Shown piece after piece: positions 8,177-24,004 of a DNA stretch of 60,253 bases. Source of the DNA: Streptomyces aculeolatus (lineage in GTDB: Bacteria; Actinomycetota; Actinomycetes; Streptomycetales; Streptomycetaceae); NCBI RefSeq assembly GCF_020400605.1, contig NZ_JAINRD010000037.1, positions 1 to 60,253 on the forward strand, read 5' to 3'. The notes beneath the pieces were generated by a model. The model saw only the letters and a list, made by a program, of their open reading frames with translations, was not told the DNA's origin and did not search any database. The translations under genes were made by a program, and so were the position numbers. Every line of letters begins with the position of its first letter. Within the stretch, counting starts at the first letter, position 1.

Positions 8177-8317
8177 CTCCTCCATAGCCTGCAAAGGTCT
8201 GTACAGCATCGCCGCGTGACATACAAGCTCCCCTGCCTGTAGCGGCAAGAGAAATTGAACAAAAGTGCCATAAAACCTGAGCACTTCGGCCTAGAAAAAT
8301 TCATCGGGGGTTGAAAA

Positions 8318-9088
8318 GTGCAGTACGAAATACTCGGACCCGTCCGGGTCGTGGACAACCGCGGCAGCAGATTCGTGAGCGCCAAGAAGATGCAGGTGCT
8401 TCTCGTCCTGTTACTGATTCGCGCCCGGCAGGTGGTCTCGATCGATGAGGCCATAGCCGAGATCTGGGGGCAGAACCCGCCTCGCCGAGCGACTGCGGGC
8501 ATCCACGTCTACATCTCGCAGCTCCGCAAGTTCCTCGGCGAGCCCGGCAGCCGGAACAACCCGATCCTCACCCGCCCGCCCGGCTACCTCCTGCACCTGG
8601 AGGACGACGAGTTCGACGTGGACCGCTTCCAGGAGCTGCTGCACCGGGGGCGGCTGCACCTGAAGGAGGGCCGGCCCGAGCAGGCCGTGATCGCCTTCGA
8701 GGACGGGTTGTCCCTGTGGCGCGGTCCGGTCCTCGGGGACCTCTGCGACGGGCCGATCATCGCGGGCTTCGCCACGTGGCTGGAGGAGACCCGGCTGGAG
8801 TACCTGGAGTGGCTGATGGAGGCGCGGTTGAGCCTCGGGCTGCACCGGGAGCTGATCGGCCGGCTGTCCGCGCTGACGGCGGAGTATCCACTGCGGGAGA
8901 CGTTCTACCGCCAGTTGATGCTGGCCCTGTGCCGCTCGGAGCGGCAGGCCGACGCGCTGCGTACGTACCAGCAGGCCAGGAACCGGCTCAACGAGGAACT
9001 CGGCCTGGAGCCCTGCCGGGCGCTGCGTGATCTGCAGCAGGCCATCCTCGTCGCCGACGAGCGGCTGGAGCTGCCCGCGGCGGTGTGA
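8318..9088 (+). CDS. SARP-family transcriptional activator with a TTA codon
   Basis: This 256-residue regulator has the two-part SARP layout: an OmpR-like winged-helix DNA-binding domain (about 1-95; GPVRVVDNRG and RRATAGIHVYISQLRKFLG) and a bacterial transcriptional activation domain (about 100-250; DRFQELLHRGR, LEETRLEYLEWLMEARL, ending ELGLEPCRALRDLQQAIL). It has no NB-ARC or TPR extension, so it is a small DnrI/RedD-like cluster activator. The start is a GTG after GGGGG at 8306-8310. Leu32 is encoded by TTA (8411-8413), which should make translation depend on the bldA tRNA. It stands alone between the tetronate operon and the convergent PKS pair and could control either or both. Confidence 0.92.
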   Translation: MQYEILGPVRVVDNRGSRFVSAKKMQVLLVLLLIRARQVVSIDEAIAEIWGQNPPRRATAGIHVYISQLRKFLGEPGSRNNPILTRPPGYLLHLEDDEFDVDRFQELLHRGRLHLKEGRPEQAVIAFEDGLSLWRGPVLGDLCDGPIIAGFATWLEETRLEYLEWLMEARLSLGLHRELIGRLSALTAEYPLRETFYRQLMLALCRSERQADALRTYQQARNRLNEELGLEPCRALRDLQQAILVADERLELPAAV

Positions 9089-9113
9089 CCGGCACCCGGA
9101 TCGGCGTACGACG

Positions 9114-9148
9114 AGGGGCGGGCGAAGCCACCGGCTTCGCCCGCCCCT
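9114..9148. terminator. Convergent terminator between the SARP gene and PKS B
   Basis: A 16-bp perfect stem (9114-9129 with 9133-9148) with a three-base loop, followed by TCGG. It lies 26 bases after the SARP stop and 80 bases beyond the PKS B stop. Confidence 0.85.
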
Positions 9149-9227
9149 TCGGCGTGCCTGTCGCGGGCCGGCCCGCGGGTCGGCCCGGGCCGGCTCCAGG
9201 CACGCACCGGATTCAGCCGCGGAGGGT

Positions 9228-12200
9228 TCAGGCGCGTACGGGCTGGCGCAGCCGCGCGGCCATCTCCGCCAGCACCCGCGGCCCGCTCTGGTCGCCGTGG
9301 ACGAAGAAGTGGTCGCCCGGCACGACCAGCAGCTCGTACCCGCCGGCCGTCAACGGCCGCCACCCGTCGGCGTCCTGCTCGGCGACCACCGGGTCGGCCG
9401 CGCCGTGGAACGCGGTGACCGGCACCTGCAGCGGCACCTCCGCCGGGTCGTGCCGGTAGCTCTGCACCACCCGCAGGTCCGAGTAGCCGGCGCCGTCCAT
9501 GGCCACGTCGGCCTTGCCCGCCAGGTGCTCGCCCAGCTCCGCGCGCAGCGCCGTGTCGTAGAGCCGCGGCTGCGTGCTGCGTACCCGGGCCAGCTCCTCG
9601 TGCTCCGGCATCTGCTCGAAGCCGAGCCGCTGGGTCACCGACCGCAGCCGGGCGCCGAGCGGGTTCTCCCCGCCGGTCGGCGCGCTGAAGGCGCCGACGA
9701 ACAGGTGGCGCAGCAGCTCTCCGTACTCGGCGCCCAGCCGGTGGGCGAGGCGGTACGCGAGGAGGGCGCCCATGCTGTGCCCGTAGAAGGCGAACGGCCG
9801 GTCCAGGTAGGGCTTGAGCGCCTGCGCGACGGCGTCCACGGCCTCGTCGGCGTCGACGAGGCAGCGCTCGTCGGAGCGCTCCTCCCGGCCCGGCAGCTGC
9901 ACGGGGACCACCTCGACACCGGCGGGCGCGCTGCCCGGCCAGTCCCGGTAGAGGGAGGCGCCGCGGCCGCCGTAAGGCAGGCAGAACAGCCGTACGGCGG
10001 CGTCGTCCTGCGGCGTGGCGGGCAGCCAGAGCCTGCCGTCGACGTCGTACGGGCGGGGCGCGGCGGGCCCTTCGCCCGCGACGGATCCGCAGAGGCGCTC
10101 CACCACCTCGTCCAGCGACGGCCCGGCGATGAGCAGGTCGACCGGCAGGTCGACGCCGGTCTCGGCGCGTACCCGCTGGCGCAGCTCCAGGGCGGCGAGG
10201 GAGTCGAGGCCCGTCTCGGCGAGCGGACGGCTGCTCGGCACCTCGGCGGGCGTCAGCTGCAGCAGCTCCGCGACCATCCCGGTGAGCAGGTCCCGCAGCG
10301 CGGCGGCACCGTCCGCGCCGCGCCAGCGCTGCTGTGCGGCACCGTCGCGTACGTCGTCGGCGGGTGCCTCGTACGTGCCGGAGCCCGGGCTGATGACGCG
10401 GATCTCGGTGCCGCGGCCCCAGCCGACCGCCGCGCCGTCCTCGGCGCACAGCAGGTGTTCGCCCACCAGCAGGTCGCCTACCGGCGCGGTCAGCCGCACG
10501 TGGCACCACAGGGTGCCCTCCGCGGGGGCGCCGAAGCCGACGTCGCCGAGACGGGCGGTCATGAACAGGTCCCGTTCGGCGAGCTGCGGGCCGGCGGCGA
10601 GTGCGTAAAGCTGGACGCAGGCGTCCAGCATGCCGGCGGGCACGGGAAGTTCGCGGTCCGGGCGGCCGGCGGCGGCGGCCGCCTCGGTGGGCGTCGGCAG
10701 GCGGAACCTCGCCAGCACCTCGCCCTCGCCGAGCCACACCTCGTCGACCCACTCGACGGACGGGCCCAGGGGCACGCCGCGTTCGGCCATCTGCCGGTAG
10801 AACTCGGCGCCTTCGAAGCGTACGGGGCAGCGCTCGCGGATCTCCGCCCGCGCCGCCTCGGGCAGCGTCGCCTCGGGCGGCACGTCACCCTCCGCTCCGC
10901 CGCCGTCGGGGCGCAGCCGGCCGGCGGCGTGCCGGTGCCAGCCCTCGTCGCCCGGCTGCTCCGCGGGCGCGCCGCCGGCGTCCCGGCTGTGTACGGAGAA
11001 CTCCGCCCAGCCGTCGCCGTCCGCGGGGCCGACGGCCAGGTGCACGGTGCGCTCCTGGCCTCGGGAGAGCGTCAGGGCCCGTTCGAACCGTACGTCGTCC
11101 AGGCGCAGTCCGGCGCCCCTGCGCGCGGCGGCGGCCAGCAGTTCCTGGTAGTAGCCGACGTGCAGCACGCCGGCGGTGTCGCCGAGTTCCGGCAGGACGG
11201 CGCGGCTGACGGCGGTCGTGTACTGCCGCTGCGCGAGCGGGGACGCGACCTGCCGCAGCCCGAGGGTCCCCACGGGCGCACCGGCCGCGGACGCCGCGGG
11301 AGCGGCCTCCAGTGCCGCGGCGTCCGGGCGGTGCGTACGGCGTCGGAACGTCTGGCCCGGCAGGTCCAGCCGGGTCCGCTCGTAGCCGTCGTCGCAGGCG
11401 GACCAGTCGACGTCCTGCCCGGAGACGTGCCGGTCGGCGAGCCAGCCGAGGAGTTCGTGCCAGATGTCGTCGCCGGGCAGCCCCCGGATCTCGCCGTCGG
11501 CGGCCGTCGCCGGGGCGCCGCCGAGGTGGACGAGGGTGTCGTAGCCGTGCGCGGCGAGCGCCGCCGCGGCGGCCTCCGGCCGTACGCCGGTGCCGGGGTG
11601 CAGCCAGAACCCGGGGTCGGCCGCCTCCGCCCCGCCGGCCTCGCCGGCGTCGGATCCGTGCAGCAGCCGCAGCGTGCGCGGCCGCTGCGGCGGCGCGGCC
11701 GGCGGGGCCGCGGCACCGTGGCGGGCGGCGAGCAGGGCGCCGGCGGTGGGAGCGTCGAGGGCGCCGCTGAGGACGGCGGCGGCGAGGTCCCCCGGTGCGG
11801 CGCCGCCCGCGACGGCGCCGGCGGCGATGCCCCAGTCGGCGAGCGTGCGCACCAGCGCGACCTGGCAGGCCACGGTGCGTACGTCGGCGGCGAGGGCGGG
11901 GCTGTGCGGGACGTCCGGCTCGGCGGCCGGGGGCCGCAGTTCGGCGGTGCACCGGTCGAGGTGCGCGCGGAAGCCCGGGTGGGTGGCGGACAGCGTCGCG
12001 GCGATGCGTTCCGCGGCGGGCGCGGTGGCATCGAGGAGGAAGGCCACCGGCGGCGCGGGCGCCCTGTCGCGGGCGCCGACCGCCTCGGCCGCCGCGGTCT
12101 GCCGCCGGACCGCGGCCGGCCCGGCCCCCTCGCCCGAGGCGAGCGCCGCGAGCCGGCGCGCCAGGTCCTCGCGCGAGGCGGTGACGAACGCGGCGCGGTG

Positions 12201-13754
12201 GGCGAAGTGCCCGCGGCGCGCGGTGGCGGTGTGGCAGAAGTCGGCGAGGGCCGCGTCGGGGTGGGTGGCGAGCCACCGGCCGTGCCGGGCGGCGGACTCG
12301 CGCAGGCCCTCGGGGTCGCGGGCGGAGAGCGCGAAGACGTGCGCGGGGCGCTCCGGCCCCCCGGTACGCGGCGGTTCGGCGTCCGGCTCGGTGAGGACGA
12401 CGTGCACGTTGGTGCCGGAGAAGCCGAAGGAGCTGACGCCCGCGGTACGCGGCCGGCCGTCGCCCCGGCGCGGCCACGTCGCCGTGCGGTCGCACAGCGC
12501 CACCGGCAGCCGCTCGACGCCGAGGCGCGGGTTGGGCTTGTTCAGGTGCAGCCCACCGGGGATCTCGCCGTGGCGCAGCGCGAGCACGGTCTTGATGAGG
12601 CCCGCCACTCCGGCGGCGGCCTCCAGGTGCCCGATGTTGGACTTGACGGCGCCGATGCGCAGCGGCGCCTCGGGGTCGCGGCCGGCGCACAGGACGTCGG
12701 CGGCGGCGCGCACCTCGATCGGGTCGCCCAGCGAGGTGCCGGTGCCGTGCGCCTCCAGGTAGTCCACGGCCCGCGGCTCGACCCCTGCCGCGGCCACGGC
12801 GTCGGCGATCAGCTCGCGCTGCGCGCGGCCGTTGGGCACGGTCAGGCCGCTGGTGCGGCCGTCGTGGTTGACGGCGGAGCCGCGGATCAGGGCGAGGACC
12901 GGGGCGCGCAGGGCGGCGGCGTCCGAGGCGCGCATGAGGGCGACCATGCCGCTGCCCTCGGAGCGTACGTAGCCGTCGGCGGCGGCGTCGAAGACCTTGC
13001 ACTTGCCGTCCTCGGCCAGCGCCTCCATCCGGCACAGCGCGACCATCACGGCGGGCGACATCATGGCGCTGACCCCGCCGGCCAGCGCGGCGTCGCACTC
13101 GCCGCGGCGCAGGCTCTCGGCGGCCAGGTGCACCGCGAGCAGCGACGACGAGCACGCCGTGTCGACGGCGAGGGCCGGTCCGCGCAGCCCGAAGGTGTGC
13201 GCCACGCGGCCCGCCGCGACGCTGATCGCGGAGCCGGTCGCGGTGTACGGACCCGCGTCGCGCGGCGAGCGGGGCAGCAGGGTGTTCTCCGAACCGGAGA
13301 CGCCGACGAAGACGCCGACGCGCCGTTCCGCGGCGGTGCCCGACAGCAGCCCTGCGCTCTCCAGCGCCTGCCAGCTCGTCTCCAGCAGCAGCCGGTGCTG
13401 CGGGTCCATGTCGCGGGCCTCGGCGTCGGTGATGCCGAAGAACCCGGCGTCGAACGCGTGGGCGCCCTCGGCGAGGAACCCGCCGCGGCGGGTGTACGAG
13501 GTGCCGGGCTCGCTCCGGTCGGAGGAGTACCAGCCCTCGGTGGGCCACCGGTCCTGCGGTACGTCCACGACGCCGTCGCGGCCCTCGCGCAGCAGCTCCC
13601 AGAACCGCTCCGGGCCGTCCGCGCCGCCCGGGAAGCGGCAGCCGAGGCCCACGACGGCGATGGGCTCCGCGGCCCGCGCGCGCAGCTCGTCGACCTGCTC
13701 GCGCAGGCTGCGTACGGCTTCCAGGGAACGCCTGAGCAGTGCCTTGTCCGTCAT
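9228..13754 (-). CDS. PKS B: KS - truncated AT remnant - DH-like - ACP - thioesterase
   Basis: 1508 residues. A docking-like coiled coil (about 1-30) precedes a complete KS (30-460: Cys201 in DTACSSS, His336 in EAHGTGTS, His376 in SNIGHLEA). Residues 470-800 resemble an AT but are broken: the GQGxQ region reads FLLDATAPAAE, the serine elbow reads VAGGAAPGD (no Ser), and the stretch holding the substrate-specificity motif is missing before the linker resumes at GFWLHPG. Residues 840-1130 look like a double-hotdog DH, keeping LDACVQ (Asp1044) but with Thr860 where the catalytic His is expected. ACP Ser1185 (GLDSLAAL) and a type-II-like TE (Ser1327 in GHSMGA, Asp1454, His1482) complete it. It follows PKS A by 30 bases. 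The AT must be supplied in trans, most simply by PKS A. Confidence 0.88.
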   Translation of the reverse strand: MTDKALLRRSLEAVRSLREQVDELRARAAEPIAVVGLGCRFPGGADGPERFWELLREGRDGVVDVPQDRWPTEGWYSSDRSEPGTSYTRRGGFLAEGAHAFDAGFFGITDAEARDMDPQHRLLLETSWQALESAGLLSGTAAERRVGVFVGVSGSENTLLPRSPRDAGPYTATGSAISVAAGRVAHTFGLRGPALAVDTACSSSLLAVHLAAESLRRGECDAALAGGVSAMMSPAVMVALCRMEALAEDGKCKVFDAAADGYVRSEGSGMVALMRASDAAALRAPVLALIRGSAVNHDGRTSGLTVPNGRAQRELIADAVAAAGVEPRAVDYLEAHGTGTSLGDPIEVRAAADVLCAGRDPEAPLRIGAVKSNIGHLEAAAGVAGLIKTVLALRHGEIPGGLHLNKPNPRLGVERLPVALCDRTATWPRRGDGRPRTAGVSSFGFSGTNVHVVLTEPDAEPPRTGGPERPAHVFALSARDPEGLRESAARHGRWLATHPDAALADFCHTATARRGHFAHRAAFVTASREDLARRLAALASGEGAGPAAVRRQTAAAEAVGARDRAPAPPVAFLLDATAPAAERIAATLSATHPGFRAHLDRCTAELRPPAAEPDVPHSPALAADVRTVACQVALVRTLADWGIAAGAVAGGAAPGDLAAAVLSGALDAPTAGALLAARHGAAAPPAAPPQRPRTLRLLHGSDAGEAGGAEAADPGFWLHPGTGVRPEAAAAALAAHGYDTLVHLGGAPATAADGEIRGLPGDDIWHELLGWLADRHVSGQDVDWSACDDGYERTRLDLPGQTFRRRTHRPDAAALEAAPAASAAGAPVGTLGLRQVASPLAQRQYTTAVSRAVLPELGDTAGVLHVGYYQELLAAAARRGAGLRLDDVRFERALTLSRGQERTVHLAVGPADGDGWAEFSVHSRDAGGAPAEQPGDEGWHRHAAGRLRPDGGGAEGDVPPEATLPEAARAEIRERCPVRFEGAEFYRQMAERGVPLGPSVEWVDEVWLGEGEVLARFRLPTPTEAAAAAGRPDRELPVPAGMLDACVQLYALAAGPQLAERDLFMTARLGDVGFGAPAEGTLWCHVRLTAPVGDLLVGEHLLCAEDGAAVGWGRGTEIRVISPGSGTYEAPADDVRDGAAQQRWRGADGAAALRDLLTGMVAELLQLTPAEVPSSRPLAETGLDSLAALELRQRVRAETGVDLPVDLLIAGPSLDEVVERLCGSVAGEGPAAPRPYDVDGRLWLPATPQDDAAVRLFCLPYGGRGASLYRDWPGSAPAGVEVVPVQLPGREERSDERCLVDADEAVDAVAQALKPYLDRPFAFYGHSMGALLAYRLAHRLGAEYGELLRHLFVGAFSAPTGGENPLGARLRSVTQRLGFEQMPEHEELARVRSTQPRLYDTALRAELGEHLAGKADVAMDGAGYSDLRVVQSYRHDPAEVPLQVPVTAFHGAADPVVAEQDADGWRPLTAGGYELLVVPGDHFFVHGDQSGPRVLAEMAARLRQPVRA

Positions 13755-13784
13755 CGCCGTCTTCCTCTCCCCCGCGTCCGGGTG

Positions 13785-21251
<7,467 letters not shown>

Positions 21252-21381
21252 GTCGAGTCGTTCCTTCAGTATGCGTCGGTGAAATCCCGGTAAGGGACCG
21301 CGGGGACTTTTCCGCTACGTGTCGGGAACACGCAGCACTATTCTGGCGAGTCCATCGTGGCCGAACCGACTAAGGAGGCTC

Positions 21382-21394
21382 TAGCGGCCCGCTA
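21382..21394. promoter_or_regulatory. 13-bp palindrome in the PKS A / FAAL divergent region
   Basis: TAGCGG-C-CCGCTA is a perfect inverted repeat roughly midway in the 259-bp region between the two start codons. It is well placed to act on both promoters. The cognate regulator is unknown; the local SARP and TetR are candidates. Confidence 0.4.
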
Positions 21395-21419
21395 AAGCCC
21401 CGACCTGGAATTACCCGAC

Positions 21420-21449
21420 TTGACGGCGCTGTTGCCCGCCGCGCATCAT
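21420..21449 (+). promoter_or_regulatory. Possible promoter of the FAAL gene
   Basis: TTGACG (21420-21425) and CATCAT (21444-21449) are separated by 18 bases, about 60 bases before the FAAL start. The -35 is good and the -10 is weak. Confidence 0.3.
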
Positions 21450-21510
21450 GACCCTACCTCAGCCGGCCCATTTTATGCCGCGACCGCGGCAGTCAATTCG
21501 GGGGTATGGA

Positions 21511-23265
21511 ATGACAATTGCCGTTTCGACCGAGGAAATCCACGGCGACCGCGCGGGATTTCAGCCCGAGACGGACCCGGCACCGGTCGCGATGACGCCG
21601 GCCGCCACGATAGGCGCCGCACTGCTCGACCTGGCGGACAGCGACCCCGACCGCCCGCTCGCGTACGTCGAGGGCTCCGGCGACCCCGTGCGGCTGACGG
21701 CGGCGGAGCTGGCGGAGCGCGCGGGCGCCGCCGCGACGACCCTCGCGGAGCACGGCGTACGGCGCGGTGACCGCGTCGGTGTCTGCATGGACACCAGCGC
21801 CGACGCGTACGCCACGCTGCACGGCTGCTTCCTGCTGGGCGCCATTCCGTTCGTCAGCGAGCCGCCGCTGGCGACGATGCGCCGGCAGCGCTGGGCCGAC
21901 CGGCTGCGGCTGCTGATCAGCCGCGCGGAGCCGCGCGCCGTGGTCGTCGCGCCGGAGTTCCTCGACGCGGTGACGGAGCCGTGCAAGGAGGCGGGCGTCG
22001 CGATCGTCGAGCCGCCGTTCGAGGGCGGCCTCGACCTCGCCACCGCGCAGGCCAAGCCCGACGACATCGCACTGCTGCAGTTCACCTCGGGCACCACGGG
22101 CGACAGCCGGGGCGTGACCCTGACGCACGAGTCGATCTTCGCGAACGCCACGGCCATCGGCGAGCGCGCGTACCGCGCCGGCGACCTGATCGTGAGCTGG
22201 CTGCCGATGCACCACGACATGGGCCTGATCGGGCTGAACCTCGCGCCGCTGCTGCACGGACTGCCGGTGGCCAGCATGCCCCCGCTGTCCTTCGCGGTAC
22301 GGCCCGAGCGGTGGCTGTGGGCGATGCACCGCTACCGCGGGACGTTCACCTCGGCCCCCAACTTCGCCTACCGCATGTGCGCCTCGAACATCCCCGACGC
22401 CAAGCTGGCCGGCCTCGACCTGAGCGCCTGGCGGGTCGCCGGCAACGGCGCGGAGGTCGTGCAGGCGAACACCCTGCGCCTGTTCGCCGAGCGCATGGCC
22501 GCGTACGGCTACCGCGAGCGTTCGATGATGCCCTGCTACGGCATGGCGGAGATCACCCTGGCCGCGACGATGTGCGAGCCCGGCGAGCCGCTGACCACGC
22601 TCACCGTCAGCCGGGACCGGCTGGCCGCGGACGGCGAGGTCGTGGAGGCCGAGGCCGGCGCCGCCGACGCGCAGGAACTGGTGTCCTCCGGCACTGCGCT
22701 GACGGGCATGGACCTGCGCGTCGTGGACGACGAGGGCGCCGACCTGCCGGACCGCAGGCAGGGCACCATCCTGCTGCGCACCGACTCGATGATGTCCGGC
22801 TACTACCGCCAGCCCGAGGAGACCGCGAAGGTCCTGGCCGACGACGGCTGGCTGAACACCGGCGACCAGGGCTTCACCGACGCCGGGCAGACCTACGTCA
22901 CCGGCCGCATCAAGGACGTCGTCATCATCGCCGGGTCCAACTACCACCCGTACGCCTTCGAGTCGGCCGCCGCCTCGGTGGAGGGCCTGCGGGCGAACTC
23001 CATCGCCGCGGTCGGCTGCCCCGACGAGGAGCGCAGCACGGAGGCGCTGGTGCTGGTGGTCGAGTCGAAGAGCCACGCGGACGCCGACGCCGTCGCCCAG
23101 ATCCGCGAGGGCGTCATCCAGGCCGTCTCCGCCGAGACCGGGCTGCGTCCCGACCGGGTGGAGGTGGTGCCGCGGGGCACGCTGCCGAAGACCCCGAGCG
23201 GCAAGCTCCAGCGGCGCCACGTGGTGGACGCGCTCGTCGATGGCACGCTGCCGACGAGCCACTGA
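21511..23265 (+). CDS. Fatty acyl-AMP ligase (FAAL)
   Basis: This 584-residue ANL-superfamily enzyme should adenylate a fatty acid and hand it to an ACP. Motifs in order are the P-loop FTSGTTGDSRG, SWLPMHHDMGLIG (characteristic of FAALs), the aromatic/acid motif CYGMAEITLAAT, the hinge region GRIKDVVIIAGSNYHP and the C-terminal lysine motif PKTPSGKLQR. It has no carrier domain of its own, so the acyl group must go to a separate ACP; ACP1 of the divergent PKS A is the obvious partner. The ATG at 21511 follows GGGGG (21500-21504), and an in-frame upstream start at 21448 lacks such a site. It makes a fatty-acid-primed polyketide likely. Confidence 0.9.
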   Translation: MTIAVSTEEIHGDRAGFQPETDPAPVAMTPAATIGAALLDLADSDPDRPLAYVEGSGDPVRLTAAELAERAGAAATTLAEHGVRRGDRVGVCMDTSADAYATLHGCFLLGAIPFVSEPPLATMRRQRWADRLRLLISRAEPRAVVVAPEFLDAVTEPCKEAGVAIVEPPFEGGLDLATAQAKPDDIALLQFTSGTTGDSRGVTLTHESIFANATAIGERAYRAGDLIVSWLPMHHDMGLIGLNLAPLLHGLPVASMPPLSFAVRPERWLWAMHRYRGTFTSAPNFAYRMCASNIPDAKLAGLDLSAWRVAGNGAEVVQANTLRLFAERMAAYGYRERSMMPCYGMAEITLAATMCEPGEPLTTLTVSRDRLAADGEVVEAEAGAADAQELVSSGTALTGMDLRVVDDEGADLPDRRQGTILLRTDSMMSGYYRQPEETAKVLADDGWLNTGDQGFTDAGQTYVTGRIKDVVIIAGSNYHPYAFESAAASVEGLRANSIAAVGCPDEERSTEALVLVVESKSHADADAVAQIREGVIQAVSAETGLRPDRVEVVPRGTLPKTPSGKLQRRHVVDALVDGTLPTSH

Positions 23266-23277
23266 CGACGGCTCCGG

Positions 23278-23305
23278 CCCCGCGGCGGTGAAGCCCGCCG
23301 CGGGG
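23278..23305. terminator. Convergent terminator between FAAL and TetR genes
   Basis: An 11-bp perfect stem, 23278-23288 with 23295-23305, with loop TGAAGC, fills the space between the two stop codons. Confidence 0.8.
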
Positions 23306-24004
23306 TCACCCGCCAGGCCGGCCGGGCGGCGGGGAGCCGCCCAGCCGGCCGAGCAGCATGTCGTCCGCGTACGGGCCGTAGAGCCCGACGACGGTGTCCA
23401 GCTCCATCCCGGCCAGCGGTTCGATGGGCACCACGTAGCGGCCGGTGACCAACCCGACGAGCAGCGAGGCGACCAGTGCTGCGCGCAGCTCGGGGTCGGG
23501 GGCCGGGATGCGCCGCGCCAGCGGCAGCAGCAGTTCGCCGCCGGCGACCTCGCGGAAGAGCTGCGACGCCTCGGGGTGCTCCATCGCGGAGCGGAAGACC
23601 ACGAGCAGCGAGGGGCGGGTGGCGGCGTCCTCCCAGCGGGTGAGGAAGCCGCGCAGCAGCCGGCTGCCGGGCCCGCCGGGGCAGGTGCCGTCCGCGGCGG
23701 GGTCGTCGGCGCTGTCGGTGTCGGCGACCTCGTCGAGCAGCCGGGGCAGCTCGGGCAGCAGCTCCTCGGCGCGCATCGTCTCGCGGATCACCGTGGAGAA
23801 GACGTTCTCCTTGCTGCCGTAGTGGTACATCACCAGCGCCGGGTCCACCCCGGCGCGTTCGGCGATGGCCCGCACGGTGGTGCCGCGGTAGCCGTGGCGG
23901 GCGAACAGCTCGACCGCCGCGAGCCGTATCAGCTCGCGGCGGTCCTGCCCGGCGTCCGGCGGCTGCTCCGCCGGCCGGTCGCCGGGCACGTCGTGCCGTG
24001 CCAT
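23306..24004 (-). CDS. TetR-family transcriptional regulator
   Basis: A 232-residue regulator with an N-terminal helix-turn-helix (about 22-68: LIRLAAVELFARHGYRGTT, AIAERAGVDPALVMYHYGSK) and a helical ligand-binding domain. Its ATG shares one base with the stop of the preceding membrane-protein gene (TGATG), so the two are translated together. The 17-bp palindrome before that gene is the likely operator, giving an autoregulated exporter-repressor pair at the edge of the PKS region. The ligand might be the cluster product. Confidence 0.88.
   Translation of the reverse strand: MARHDVPGDRPAEQPPDAGQDRRELIRLAAVELFARHGYRGTTVRAIAERAGVDPALVMYHYGSKENVFSTVIRETMRAEELLPELPRLLDEVADTDSADDPAADGTCPGGPGSRLLRGFLTRWEDAATRPSLLVVFRSAMEHPEASQLFREVAGGELLLPLARRIPAPDPELRAALVASLLVGLVTGRYVVPIEPLAGMELDTVVGLYGPYADDMLLGRLGGSPPPGRPGG

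Noticed and set aside
10606..10612. TAA on the plus strand as a possible TTA codon in PKS B
   Set aside because: It is out of frame (falls across CTT TAC), so it is not a leucine TTA codon.
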